Positions 28,901 through 36,603 of a stretch of 64,000 nucleotides of DNA are shown here, piece after piece. Origin of the DNA: Adhaeribacter aerolatus (GTDB lineage: Bacteria; Bacteroidota; Bacteroidia; Cytophagales; Hymenobacteraceae); NCBI RefSeq assembly GCF_007991635.1, contig NZ_BJYS01000018.1:1-64000 (forward strand), in the 5' to 3' direction. The position numbers and the translations under genes are program-made. Under the pieces are notes generated by a model, which saw only the letters and a list, made by a program, of their open reading frames with translations, was not told where the DNA came from and searched no databases. How positions within the stretch are numbered: position 1 is the first letter of the stretch; each line of letters begins with the position of its first letter.

Positions 28901-29933
28901 CCAGCAGTTCGCGCACCAGCATGGCAATGGAGTAAGCTTCTTCGCCGGTAGAGCAAGCAGTAACCCAAATGCGTAAGGTGTTGTTAATGGTTAAATCTTC
29001 TACCAGCAGCGGCAAAACTTTATTCGCCAATACCTCATAGGCTTCGGCATCGCGGAAAAATTTAGTAACGCCAATCAGAAATTCTTTGCTGAGCGTCTCG
29101 GTTTCCTCGGGGTGCAGGTTCAGGTAATCTACATAATCGGGTAGCGAATCGAGGTTACAATGCGCCATGCGGCGGCTAATGCGCCGGATAAGGGTGGGCT
29201 GCTTATAATCATTAAAATCGAATCCGGTCCGCTCGCGTACTAATTCCAGGATATGCTGAAAAGAAGGGTCGCCGGAAAACTGCAAAAGCTTCATTTGCCG
29301 GGTCAGGGGCGAAACTTTTACAAAATCGAAAATAGCCTCGGGCATCATTTCGGGCGGCAGCACTGCGTCTACCTGTCCGGCATTAATGGCGCTGCGGGGC
29401 ATTCCATCGAATTTGGCGGTTTCGGGGTCTTGTACCAGCACCAAACCTTTACTCTTTTTAATGGCCTGCACGCCTTCGGTACCATCGGTGCCGGTGCCGG
29501 ATAATATAATACCAACGGCCTTATGGCCTTTATCCTGCGCCAGCGATTTAAAAAAAGCATCTATGGTGCGCGAACCGCTATTGTCCGGGGCGCGGTCGGA
29601 GAGTTGTAAGCTGTTGTTTTTAATAAATAAATATTTGCCAGCCGGTATAATATAAACATGGTTAATTTCTACGGGCTGGTTGTGCTGAGCCTCCTGAAAT
29701 TTTAATTGTTCGTGCCGGTTTAATATTTCGGTTAGCAGGCTGCGGTGTTCGGGAGCCAGGTGTTGCACAATTACATATGCCACACTATCGCGCGGCACAT
29801 TACTAAACAAGGCATCCAAAGCCTGTAAGCCACCCGCCGAAGCCCCAATACCTATAACATAAGGATCCTTTCCGCTAGATTTATTTTTATCTGGCGTAGG
29901 TTTATTTTCTGATTGATTTTCTGTTTTGCTCAT
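25926..29933 (-). CDS. CheB-CheR-PAS-histidine kinase fusion
   Basis: A 1335-residue cytosolic signalling protein. Order: CheB methylesterase at about 24-205 with the triad S32 (GASAGG), H58 (VQHLAPEH) and D150 (GTGTDG); CheR methyltransferase at about 220-485 with the SAM-binding WVTACSTGEEAYS at 323-335; a coiled coil of NEELQS-type heptads at about 675-735; two to three PAS domains up to about 1110 (the last has HPDDLPEYLRVY and a PAC end); a HisKA_3-type dimerisation helix with the phospho-acceptor His in ERKRISEALHNGLGQ; and a C-terminal HATPase (ELLNNIMKHAG, DNGTGF, GIGLSSIRNRV). No receiver domain. This fusion type is widespread in environmental Bacteroidota, but its targets are not established. 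No chemotaxis core genes are adjacent. Confidence 0.93.
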   Translation of the reverse strand: MSKTENQSENKPTPDKNKSSGKDPYVIGIGASAGGLQALDALFSNVPRDSVAYVIVQHLAPEHRSLLTEILNRHEQLKFQEAQHNQPVEINHVYIIPAGKYLFIKNNSLQLSDRAPDNSGSRTIDAFFKSLAQDKGHKAVGIILSGTGTDGTEGVQAIKKSKGLVLVQDPETAKFDGMPRSAINAGQVDAVLPPEMMPEAIFDFVKVSPLTRQMKLLQFSGDPSFQHILELVRERTGFDFNDYKQPTLIRRISRRMAHCNLDSLPDYVDYLNLHPEETETLSKEFLIGVTKFFRDAEAYEVLANKVLPLLVEDLTINNTLRIWVTACSTGEEAYSIAMLVRELLDKINKEVEVKIFASDIDREALDFAGTGLYPESSLSEVSAERRENFFILEDGKYRVAPRVRRMVIFAQHNIITDPPFSRMNLVSCRNMLIYLSPALQKKVLAKLHYALNVGGYLFLGPSESLGEINKFEEVNKKWKIFRSTEPSGSLGLDNFISPGTNFRKPEINMPMRAREFNPRQKLQQRLTEMLNDAILEEYSFAAIYLDENYDIIHGFGDYTKYVTLPERQLSFNILKLISQDLALDLGTLLRKAEQNKEKITATGLAFRDGDTMRHLNVVVKPYLSDKNLYGNFILVLFSEIPEHAYTLSEPHLSRKEIHFETRVHELELELQLTREDLQSVVEELETANEELQSTNEELLSSNEELQSANEELQSLNEELNTINAEHQYKIKMLVELDDDLNNFFRSTDIGQIYVDSQLIIRKFTPAATQQINLIEGDIGRSILQITHNIEHPELINDILEATKNSVVIEREVQDKNGIWYLLRILPYITQDRQPNGAIVLFININELKNMHLMQASILDSSPNAILALRAIRNNLHIIIDFECTLLNNKAEEVLRIPEKDLLSKPLSKAYPALLNHELFQNYLNVVNEGQLLDIELLLTLTEHSSRWISLHAVQFNDGLVLALHDITERKANEDLLKQQQREIQASADRFRTLLEAVPHVTWTNNPTGENESFNKTWYEYTGLTEAESQGWGWTQAIHPDDLPEYLRVYKEALATGNILNIQARVLRKAQNEFCWHLIKAVPIRDDQGNITLWIGTATDIQDQKDAEEAKTRMRLQQQKQTLKTILQTQEAERKRISEALHNGLGQLLYAAKLNLDHFDNTNHSQAEAKERVNNLIDQAITATRHISFELTPTVLRDFGLKTALQELVRRVESPSLKITYDLVGLEERLDDLVEISMYRIIQELLNNIMKHAGATAAHIELENKKGQLYLRVQDNGTGFTDEKTKSNGIGLSSIRNRVKLLDGKLKIDSRPNQGTSVEIVIKGRPLGALPATDHD

Positions 29934-29946
29934 GCACTGACACCTC

Positions 29947-30009
29947 GGGCCGTTTGGGCTGTTTGGGCTGTTTGGGCTGTTTGGGCTGTTTGGGCTGTTT
30001 GGGCTGTTT
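29947..30009. repeat. 9-bp tandem repeat, seven units
   Basis: Seven contiguous copies of GGGCTGTTT (AAACAGCCC on the gene strand): one degenerate unit at 29947-29955 (GGGCCGTTT) and six perfect ones at 29956-30009. The array ends 13 bases upstream of the start codon of the CheB-CheR kinase gene, so it is in its leader or promoter. A GAGGTG stretch between the array and the ATG can act as ribosome binding site. Confidence 0.9.
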
Positions 30010-30333
30010 GTAAATAAGAATAACTACCAAATTACGTAAATCATTCAGCAGAAGAAATATTTTTCGTTTCTTCTTTTATAAATACGTATTTAACAGTCGC
30101 GAATTCCTATTTTATTCGGCATTTTATTCGGCGAGGTCAGCTTTAATACCTATTTATTCTAAATAAAAAACCAGCCTAAACTGTTACAGCTTGCACAAAC
30201 AAACCTGCTAAAGAATATTTGGGTCGGAATTAGCCAAAACTAGCAAAAAACCGCTCTGTTTCGTGGTTCTTGGCTAATTCATGCCTGCCGGTGGCAACAA
30301 TGCAAATAAGGGGTTGGTTGGGTGGCATGGCCA
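30010..30333. other. Intergenic region upstream of the 9-bp repeats
   Basis: About 320 AT-rich bases with no ORF, dyad or RNA that I can support. Should contain the promoter for the CheB-CheR kinase gene. A direct duplication of about 12 bases (ATTTTATTCGGC, twice between 30109 and 30132) is visible. Confidence 0.35.
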
Positions 30334-30585
30334 CTATAAATGCTGCTGCCGGTAACCAGTTTGGTAACAGCCGGTTTTGTAAATTAACGTATTTACCCGG
30401 GCTATATCCAGTTCTAATAATTTACGGCCGAGTCTTATTTTATACCCGTAATATTTTACTTGCTGGGGTATGGGCATGGCCGGTGTAATAATTTCGTCCA
30501 GGTAATGCAAATGGGCCAGCACTTCTTCCCGGGTTAAGTTTTTGGTATCGGTATTCGTAAAGATAATATCTAACAGTCCTGCCAT
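30334..30585 (-). CDS. Small hypothetical protein
   Basis: An 83-residue soluble protein with no signal peptide. The first 60 residues are rich in Leu, Ile and charged residues (LTREEVLAHLHYLDEIITPAM) and look like two or three helices; the tail is Gln/Tyr-rich. No family recognised. It sits alone between the two sensory genes, in the same direction as both. The amino-acid pattern looks protein-like, but the gene call is moderate. Confidence 0.45.
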   Translation of the reverse strand: MAGLLDIIFTNTDTKNLTREEVLAHLHYLDEIITPAMPIPQQVKYYGYKIRLGRKLLELDIARVNTLIYKTGCYQTGYRQQHL

Positions 30586-31232
30586 TAGTAAAAGGTAAAG
30601 AAAAGCGTTAATAAATCAGGCCGGGTAAAGTTAATGCTAAGTCTGAAAATTTATTATTTCTCAGTCTCTGAATTTCGGCTAAAGGTAATAACTGTAAAAT
30701 TCGAATATTGTTTTGATTAGCCGTTGTTTTTAAAGAATATTTCTTTCGCATTACTGCCATATCAGGTGTTTTAATTTAAACATCCGGGGTAAGGTAACCA
30801 TTACTTAATCTGGTTCAGGTTTAATGAAGTGTATCCTGTACCCATTTATTAGGCTCGTATTCAACCGAAAACGAGGGCAAAACTTCCTTATATTGGTACC
30901 CACCAGCCAAAAGCTGACGCGATTGGAAGAAAAAAATTCAAAATATTACTTAGCCTAACGGTTATAAGGGAAACACCTGATAAGGTGGCTCGGCCAAATG
31001 CGATACTATGTAATGCGGTATTTTTTTTATTGATCCGGCTGAAATAGTAAATAGGCTCACCCGTGCTGCGTGTTTTCACCGGCAAGCACAAAGGGCAGCT
31101 AGTGGGTTAATATTTTAAATTATTTTTAATACGTTATTTTAATCTTTGGCCTGATCGCAATAGTGTAAACACCTGAAACAGCAAATAGGAATTGCTCATT
31201 TTGGCAGGGCTAACTTAAACTAAAGCGGCTTA
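30586..31232. other. 647-base region without a supported gene
   Basis: A 67-codon minus-strand ORF (30888-31091) exists but has a composition unlike neighbouring proteins and no start context, so it is not called. No repeats, terminators or RNA motifs recognised. It may be decayed coding sequence or hold the promoter of the small gene at 30334-30585. Confidence 0.35.
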
Positions 31233-32294
31233 TTAAACTTTCTTTTTCCGGAACTGAATATCGCTGCTCAGCAACTGGTGCTGAAAGATAGAATTGTGAA
31301 TAATATGGGCCTGGTTAGCCATATCCGCGGCTTTTTCATAAAATAATTCAGCTGCCTCCTGTTTTTGGATGCCTTCGAACTGTTTGCCTAATTGCTCCAG
31401 TAGCATATTCGTTTCTTCGAGCCCCCGCATGGCCTGAAACATGGCACTTTCTACGGCCTCGGTTACTTCGGCCAGCAACGCACTAATGGTATAGGCATGG
31501 CCCGTGTGGCACCGGAACCGGATTAAGTTACCTTCTACCAGTTTGGTAAGGGCGCCGTGGCAATCCGGACAGGTAAAAGGGGTTAGTTCGCCTTTTTCGA
31601 TAATACCCATCTGAAAGGCATTGTCGCGGCGGGCAATGGCCAGTTCAATCTCCAACCGGTCGAGGTCTTCTTTGGTAACCTTGGGTTCGTGGGTAACCGG
31701 TTCGGTGGTAAGCCGCGAAAGCAAAGCCGCCAGTGCCGCAATGGGTACCACATGGTCTACTTCTACAAACTCCAGTACATTCGTAGGCATGGCCGGCATG
31801 GCTGCATCTTCCGGGTCCTGAATGATGGTGGTGCCGCCCAGCCTTTTTATCGACCACAAACCCGAAGTGCCATCATCGAGGTAACCCGACAGCACCACGC
31901 CAATTACCCGCGGGCCATACACGTACGCCGCCGACCGGAACAGCGCATCTACTGAGGGCCGGAACCGGTTTTCTTTGGGTCCTCGCTTTACTAATATTTT
32001 TCCGTCTTCCAGCAGCAGGTGAAAATCGGGTGGCGCCACATAAATACACCCAGGATTAAAACCCTGACCATCCTGGGGGTGTACGGCGGGTAATGGTCCT
32101 TCCCGGCTTAAAATATAGGGCAGCATGCTTTCGGCGTACGGCGCAACGTGCTGGGCCACAAAAATAGAAGCAGCAAAATCGGGCGGTAAGTCTTTTACAA
32201 ATTCTACCAGCGCTTTTATACCACCCGCCGAGGAGCCGATAACAATAATATCTTTTTTGACTTCTTTTGAATTAACGGCAGCTTTGGTGGTCAT
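31233..32294 (-). CDS. CheB-type methylesterase with Cys/His tail
   Basis: A 353-residue protein consisting of a stand-alone CheB esterase domain (about 14-195) without the receiver domain of classical CheB. The triad is complete: S22 (GSSAGG), H49 ([11 protein letters not shown]) and D141 (LDDGTSG). After a linker, a metal-site-like motif CPDC...CHTGH (C242, C245, C262, H266) is followed by a helical C-terminus. The paralogue encoded divergently at 32622 has the same layout. Classical CheB demethylates chemoreceptor glutamates; with no receptors nearby, the substrate here is unknown. Without a receiver it would need another way of control, possibly through the tail. Confidence 0.87.
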   Translation of the reverse strand: MTTKAAVNSKEVKKDIIVIGSSAGGIKALVEFVKDLPPDFAASIFVAQHVAPYAESMLPYILSREGPLPAVHPQDGQGFNPGCIYVAPPDFHLLLEDGKILVKRGPKENRFRPSVDALFRSAAYVYGPRVIGVVLSGYLDDGTSGLWSIKRLGGTTIIQDPEDAAMPAMPTNVLEFVEVDHVVPIAALAALLSRLTTEPVTHEPKVTKEDLDRLEIELAIARRDNAFQMGIIEKGELTPFTCPDCHGALTKLVEGNLIRFRCHTGHAYTISALLAEVTEAVESAMFQAMRGLEETNMLLEQLGKQFEGIQKQEAAELFYEKAADMANQAHIIHNSIFQHQLLSSDIQFRKKKV

Positions 32295-32621
32295 GCGTTT
32301 GTTCTATATAAGGGAAGGCAGTTATGTTTTTACGCGGGCTCCGGTGGTAAGTTTGTTTTTCAGCCTAGCCGGAATTTTGGATCCGTCTTCAGCCCGGCTG
32401 CCTATTCAGAATAAAATAGCAAACCCGAATATTAAAGGCAAATTGGGTAAGACTATTCTTTTTGGTCAGTTTTCCAGCTAATCGAAGAATCACTTGGGTC
32501 AGGCTTGTTCAAACCAGATTAGAACAGGGTTATGTATACAAAAAATTATAAAATATTAAGCGGAATTAATCGGAATGAAAAAATACTCGTAAGCTAAAGT
32601 GCTAAGCTATTAAACCTGAAA
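32295..32621. other. Divergent promoter region of the two cheB genes
   Basis: 327 bases between two divergently transcribed paralogues. It must hold both promoters; no full TTG-N19-TAnnTTTG match was found on either strand. No shared dyad recognised. Confidence 0.35.
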
Positions 32622-33665
32622 ATGCATATAAGAGGCCATAATATTATTGTAATTGGCACTTCGGCAGGCGGCATGGAAGCCTTGTGCCGGCTAGTAGAGC
32701 CATTGCCCGCCGATTTACCAGCCGCTATTTTTGTGGTGCAACACCTGGCGGCTGATTCAAATATTGATTTCCTGGTAAAACGACTGGCGAGTCATACGGT
32801 GTTAAGTTGTGTAAAGGCCCAACACAACACCCATATAGAATACAGCGCTATTTATATGGCACCACCGGATCATCATTTACTCATCGATAAAAAACATATT
32901 CTGGTAGCCAGAGGTCCCCGTGAAAACCAGTTCCGGCCTTCTATCGATCCCCTTTTCCGGTCGGCGGCGGCCTTCCACGGCGCCCAAACCATTGGGGTAA
33001 CCTTAACCGGGTTTATGAACGATGGCCTGGTGGGCATGAACGCTATCCAGCGCTGCGGCGGGTTTACCGTAGTACAAGACCCCGCCGATGCCGAATACCC
33101 CGATTTGCCCCGTAATATATTACGGCACATGCAAGTAACCCATACCGTGCCCATTGCCCAAATGGGAGAACTATTAACGCAGCTGGTGCACCAACCGTCG
33201 CCTGACTCTGTAACGGTGCCACCCGATATTTTATTAGAAGCGCAAATTGCCCAACGCATTATGATAAACAGTGAAAATGCCAATATCGAGGACATGGATA
33301 AACTCGGCAAACGGGTGCCCTATACCTGCCCCGAGTGCGGGGGAACGCTTTGGGAATTAACCAAAGAAAAGGATAACGTACAGCGGTTCCGGTGCCATAC
33401 CGGCCATGCCTACACCGACCAAAGTTTGCTGGCCAATATGAACACGAACCTGGAAGAAACCCTTTATGTGGCCATGCGCACCCTGGAAGAACGCCGCAGC
33501 ATGCTTACCGGTATGGCCGAGAAGGAATTGGGCAATACCAAGTGGGCCAATATGCAACGCCAACGCGCAGATGAGATGAAAGTACATATTGAACGTATTC
33601 GCCGCATCCTGGAGGCTGCCACGATATCGGACCAGGAGCACCAGCACCGCCGGGAAGCAGGTTAA
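32622..33665 (+). CDS. CheB-type methylesterase with Cys/His tail, paralogue
   Basis: A 347-residue protein laid out like its divergent neighbour: CheB esterase domain (about 5-190) with S14 (GTSAGG), H41 (VQHLAAD) and D134 (MNDGLVG), then a linker and a CPEC...CHTGH motif (C236, C239, C258, H262), then charged helices including LEERRSMLTG. No receiver domain. The C-terminal motif [10 protein letters not shown] is shared word for word with the paralogue, so the tail is conserved and not a chance extension. The two together look like an ancient duplication in inverted orientation. Confidence 0.87.
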   Translation: MHIRGHNIIVIGTSAGGMEALCRLVEPLPADLPAAIFVVQHLAADSNIDFLVKRLASHTVLSCVKAQHNTHIEYSAIYMAPPDHHLLIDKKHILVARGPRENQFRPSIDPLFRSAAAFHGAQTIGVTLTGFMNDGLVGMNAIQRCGGFTVVQDPADAEYPDLPRNILRHMQVTHTVPIAQMGELLTQLVHQPSPDSVTVPPDILLEAQIAQRIMINSENANIEDMDKLGKRVPYTCPECGGTLWELTKEKDNVQRFRCHTGHAYTDQSLLANMNTNLEETLYVAMRTLEERRSMLTGMAEKELGNTKWANMQRQRADEMKVHIERIRRILEAATISDQEHQHRREAG

Positions 33666-33757
33666 TTTTTGTTAACTGCTGATTCTGTTAGGGTAACGGT
33701 GGGTCGTTGCAGCGGAACTTTTATAGGCCGAGACTTAAGTTTTGGCTAAAATAAGTA

Positions 33758-33924
33758 TTAGGGCTTGTTTAAATTTTGTTTTTGAGAGCGAAAAGGATTG
33801 CTATTGGGTTCTGACGAGACTTATTTTGAGGGGCATAGCAGCGCTACGGCCCGAAAAATAGGCGAAGTCAGGTTCCAATAGCAATCCTTTGCAGCCCAAA
33901 GTATAAATTTTAAACATGCTCTAA
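33758..33924. repeat. 167-bp near-complete palindrome
   Basis: The two halves are inverted copies over nearly the whole length, centred at about 33842 (AGCGCT). Outer ends: TTAGGGCTTGTTTAAA and the complement TTAGAGCATGTTTAAA. The strongest arms are AAAGGATTGCTATTGG at 33793-33808 and its complement at 33875-33890. Mismatches are scattered. No ORF. No target duplication is obvious. Shape and ends suggest a miniature inverted-repeat element or a long RNA hairpin. Confidence 0.7.
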
Positions 33925-34408
33925 CCAGTTTATTATCTGTACTTTCTGTAAACCACGCTTTTTTTCCTGCCGGAACGCACCTCCATCTTTTCAAAATTTA
34001 ACGGGGTAAGCCTTTCATTAAAAGGCTTGGTTTGCTGCGTTTGTCTTAGCCCAAATAGCCGCTAATAATATTCTGGTAAAAATCAGGTACAAAATTTGAG
34101 AACTAACCGGAGAACACGCAAGCGCCGGGAAAGAAGAATATTTGGTGGCTTAACCAGCAGGAATAAACCGGTAGCAAAAGCCCGGTTAGTTCAAATAATG
34201 TATTTTGGGCAGCAGCCCGGGTAATAGCCAAGATATTTATAATAAAATAGGGCTTTTGGCGTAAGTACATTTTAAACCGAAACTATTAGACCGATGCTAA
34301 TATTTAAAGGTAACCCTCCATAGCGGTTTGCCTTATAACCAACCGGCCATTTATGACTATCGGCCGAATTTTACCTTTATTTGCCCTTTAATTTACCTAC
34401 AACCCATT
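33925..34408. other. Intergenic region before the outer-membrane-type protein gene
   Basis: About 480 bases. One small perfect hairpin (AAGCCTTT at 34008-34015 with AAAGGCTT at 34021-34028). Otherwise nothing recognised; an open frame runs into it from the downstream gene, but its codons before 34409 look non-coding. Confidence 0.35.
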
Positions 34409-34969
34409 ATGAAAAAAAATACCGTACTGCTCTTTTTGCTTTTACTTACCAGTTATGCGGCTCTTGCCCAAAAATACCGCACCAATTTGGGTGCGCGCTT
34501 AGGTCGTAACGATTTTGGTATTTCGCTGCAACAGAAAATATTTGAAGAAGTTACCCTGGAAGGTATAGCCGGCATTGGTACCCGCGAAGCAGATTTTACT
34601 TTATTAGTAGAAAAGCATTTTCCTATAATAGGTAAGGGGTTTAATTACTACGTAGGGGCCGGGGCACACGTGGGCACGTTAAATGAGTACGGTGGCTTCT
34701 ACGGGGCCGATGTAATTTTGGGTACCGAATTAAAAGTGCCGGTGTTCCCGTTGGTGCTATCCTTAGATATAAAGCCGGCCATTCATGCCAGCCATTCCGA
34801 TTGGTTTGCGTTTGACGGCGGTTTCACCATCCGCTATATTCTGGTAAAAGAAAAAGTAGAAAAAAAGCGGTTCGGCATTTTTGGCGGCGGCAACCGCGAC
34901 GATGACCGTAATAACCGGCGGAACCGGAACAAAAAAGAAGAACCAAAACGCCGCATATTCGGGTTTTAA
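34409..34969 (+). CDS. Secreted hypothetical protein, likely small outer-membrane barrel
   Basis: A 186-residue protein starting with a typical signal peptide (MKKN, Leu-rich core, LAQ-K at about residues 20-22). The mature part alternates hydrophobic and polar residues (YRTNLGARLGRNDFGISLQQ; FNYYVGAGAHVGTL), as in small outer-membrane beta-barrels or porin-like proteins, and ends in a basic Arg/Asn/Lys tail (about 150-180) after an FGGGNRDD stretch. The open frame begins 27 codons earlier, but the ATG at 34409 restores the signal peptide. No named family. Confidence 0.7.
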   Translation: MKKNTVLLFLLLLTSYAALAQKYRTNLGARLGRNDFGISLQQKIFEEVTLEGIAGIGTREADFTLLVEKHFPIIGKGFNYYVGAGAHVGTLNEYGGFYGADVILGTELKVPVFPLVLSLDIKPAIHASHSDWFAFDGGFTIRYILVKEKVEKKRFGIFGGGNRDDDRNNRRNRNKKEEPKRRIFGF

Positions 34970-35052
34970 GGCCCAATAAGGAATAACATTCCGGCAGGGT
35001 GCACGTTGTATAGGTTTAACCCTGATTTGAACCATTCATAAAATAAAAAAAG

Positions 35053-35451
35053 ATGATGCAGGACGAACGTTCTCTCCAAAGTGTGCTCGATACGCAGCAA
35101 AAAAAGTTATCCTTTTTTCAGAACCTGATTTTAGTAGCCGCCGCCGATGGCATTCTGGAAAATGACGAAAGCCAGTTCTTGCTGGACATAGGCGATAAGT
35201 TAGGTCTTGCTCCCGAAGATGTTATGCCCATTGCCGATAACCTGGACGTATTAACCTTTATTATTCCGGCCGATGGTATGCAGAAAACCATGGAACTGCA
35301 AACCCTGGTGCAAATGATGCTGGAAGACGGGAAAATCCACGACCGCGAATACGCGCTTTGTTTGGAATACTCGCACCGGATTGGTTACGGCAAAGATATT
35401 CTGGATGATATGATTAAGCAATTGTCGGGGAGTAAAGCAACTGCCCGGTAA
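35053..35451 (+). CDS. TerB-like helical protein
   Basis: A 132-residue acidic, all-helical protein. The pattern FFQNLILVAAADGILENDESQFL...GLAPEDV and the later LVQMMLEDGKIHDREYALC resembles the tellurite-resistance TerB/DjlA-like metal-binding helical fold, where paired D.DG..... E motifs recur. No other ter genes are near, so tellurite resistance should not be assumed. It starts 83 bases after the preceding gene and may be co-transcribed with it; a terminator follows. Confidence 0.65.
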   Translation: MMQDERSLQSVLDTQQKKLSFFQNLILVAAADGILENDESQFLLDIGDKLGLAPEDVMPIADNLDVLTFIIPADGMQKTMELQTLVQMMLEDGKIHDREYALCLEYSHRIGYGKDILDDMIKQLSGSKATAR

Positions 35452-35504
35452 GTAGTTCTGGTATAAATGCCAGGTTGTGGTAGTTATACCCGGCTATAAA
35501 AAAA

Positions 35505-35530
35505 TAAAAGCACGCATGAGCGTGCTTTTA
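35505..35530 (+). terminator. Hairpin terminator
   Basis: Perfect 11-bp stem (35505-35515 with 35520-35530) with a 4-base loop ATGA and a T-rich end. It ends the TerB-like gene. The remaining ~280 bases to 35808 hold nothing I recognise. Confidence 0.8.
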
Positions 35531-35808
35531 TTTTAAAGTTGAACACACAAACAAAAAACTATTTATTCTATAATTAAAGCTTAATCTTAATTGGTTAATA
35601 ACTGCGGGGCTCTCTCCCTGCTTTCGCTACCCCGTTAAAAGGTAAATTTTAATCTCACTATTCTGTTTTATGGCCGCTCCTTAAAGGGTGGCTTTTATTA
35701 TTTCTGGCGTCTGCTTCCGAACCAGGCCAGTTATCAATAATTTAAAACAGTTAAAAAATGCGTATAATTTGCTCCAAATATTAGGCGTAAAGGTGTTAAA
35801 TATTTACT

Positions 35809-36288
35809 TTAGGCTATAAATTCGTAGCTTTTCAGATACAACCGGCCTTCGATGGTCAGCTTTACCAGTAACTTATCGTTCAGTACCTTGGCTTCAATCC
35901 AGTTCTGTTTTAGCAGGTAACGGGTAAATTCAACGAGTTGCAACCAGGCTTTAGCCTCCAAACCGGGCAAGTCCGAAATATCATGAAACCGTTGTGGCTC
36001 GCAGTTAAGCGTATTCAGAACAATCTGCGTAAGGGTAAACACTTCCTCGGGCGCCACCTGCTGGATACCGATGGTGTTAATAGCCGCATTAAAAATATTC
36101 TGCGATTCGTAACGATAATAAGTCCGCAGGTAACCACGTTCGGCCAGTTCCAAACCAATGGCTTCGCTTTGGTGCTGTTCGCCAATCGAATCGAGGTAAC
36201 CGGTAATATCCCACATGGTGCCGGGTACTTCTTGCTCCTTAATATAAAGCCAGGCCAGGGTTTTGTTTAAAATTTCGGAAGTGTTCAT
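35809..36288 (-). CDS. Hypothetical protein
   Basis: A 159-residue soluble protein with mixed helical content and no signal or membrane segment. The first half (SEILNKTLAWLYIKEQEVPGTMWDITGYL...LELAERGYL) and the C-terminal LVKLTIEGRLYLKSYEF have the feel of a winged-helix or restriction-accessory fold, but no family is recognised. The region upstream (36289-36544) is AT-rich and carries no gene. Confidence 0.6.
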   Translation of the reverse strand: MNTSEILNKTLAWLYIKEQEVPGTMWDITGYLDSIGEQHQSEAIGLELAERGYLRTYYRYESQNIFNAAINTIGIQQVAPEEVFTLTQIVLNTLNCEPQRFHDISDLPGLEAKAWLQLVEFTRYLLKQNWIEAKVLNDKLLVKLTIEGRLYLKSYEFIA

Positions 36289-36544
36289 GTATTAGCAGAT
36301 TTTATTAAGACAAACTTAATACCTTATTAATCTTAATAAAAGGACAGTTTGTGCTGTTTTGTAACATGCTCTTTATGGGGTAATATTTTTAAAATAAGGC
36401 TTTAATGTTTGTTGAGTGGTCTTTTTAGAATATTAATTGATTGGAATAATGGATTTAGTAACAAATAAAAATTTTTTATTTTACATAAGATTTTTTTTAA
36501 AGTAAATAGAACCATCAAAACGGATTTAAAAAGTGGTAAAAAGA

Positions 36545-36585
36545 AAAACCGGCTCTCTCCATTTTTTGGCGGAGGAGCCGGTTTT
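36545..36585 (-). terminator. Terminator of the M61 peptidase gene
   Basis: Perfect 11-bp outer stem (36545-36555 with 36575-36585) with A- and T-rich ends, and a weaker inner pairing. It lies 18 bases after the stop codon at 36604. Confidence 0.8.
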
Positions 36586-36603
36586 CTTTCTTTATCATCT
36601 AAA

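Noticed and set aside
29947-30009. CRISPR-like array
   Set aside because: Units are 9 bases and directly adjacent, with no spacers; this is a simple tandem repeat.
30888-31091. 67-codon ORF on the minus strand
   Set aside because: No protein-like pattern or family, isolated in non-coding DNA.
32490-32530. tRNA-like TTCAAACC motif
   Set aside because: No cloverleaf could be drawn around it; no tRNA was found anywhere in the window.
35053-35451. Tellurite resistance locus from the TerB-like protein
   Set aside because: No other ter genes nearby; TerB-like folds are common in unrelated proteins.
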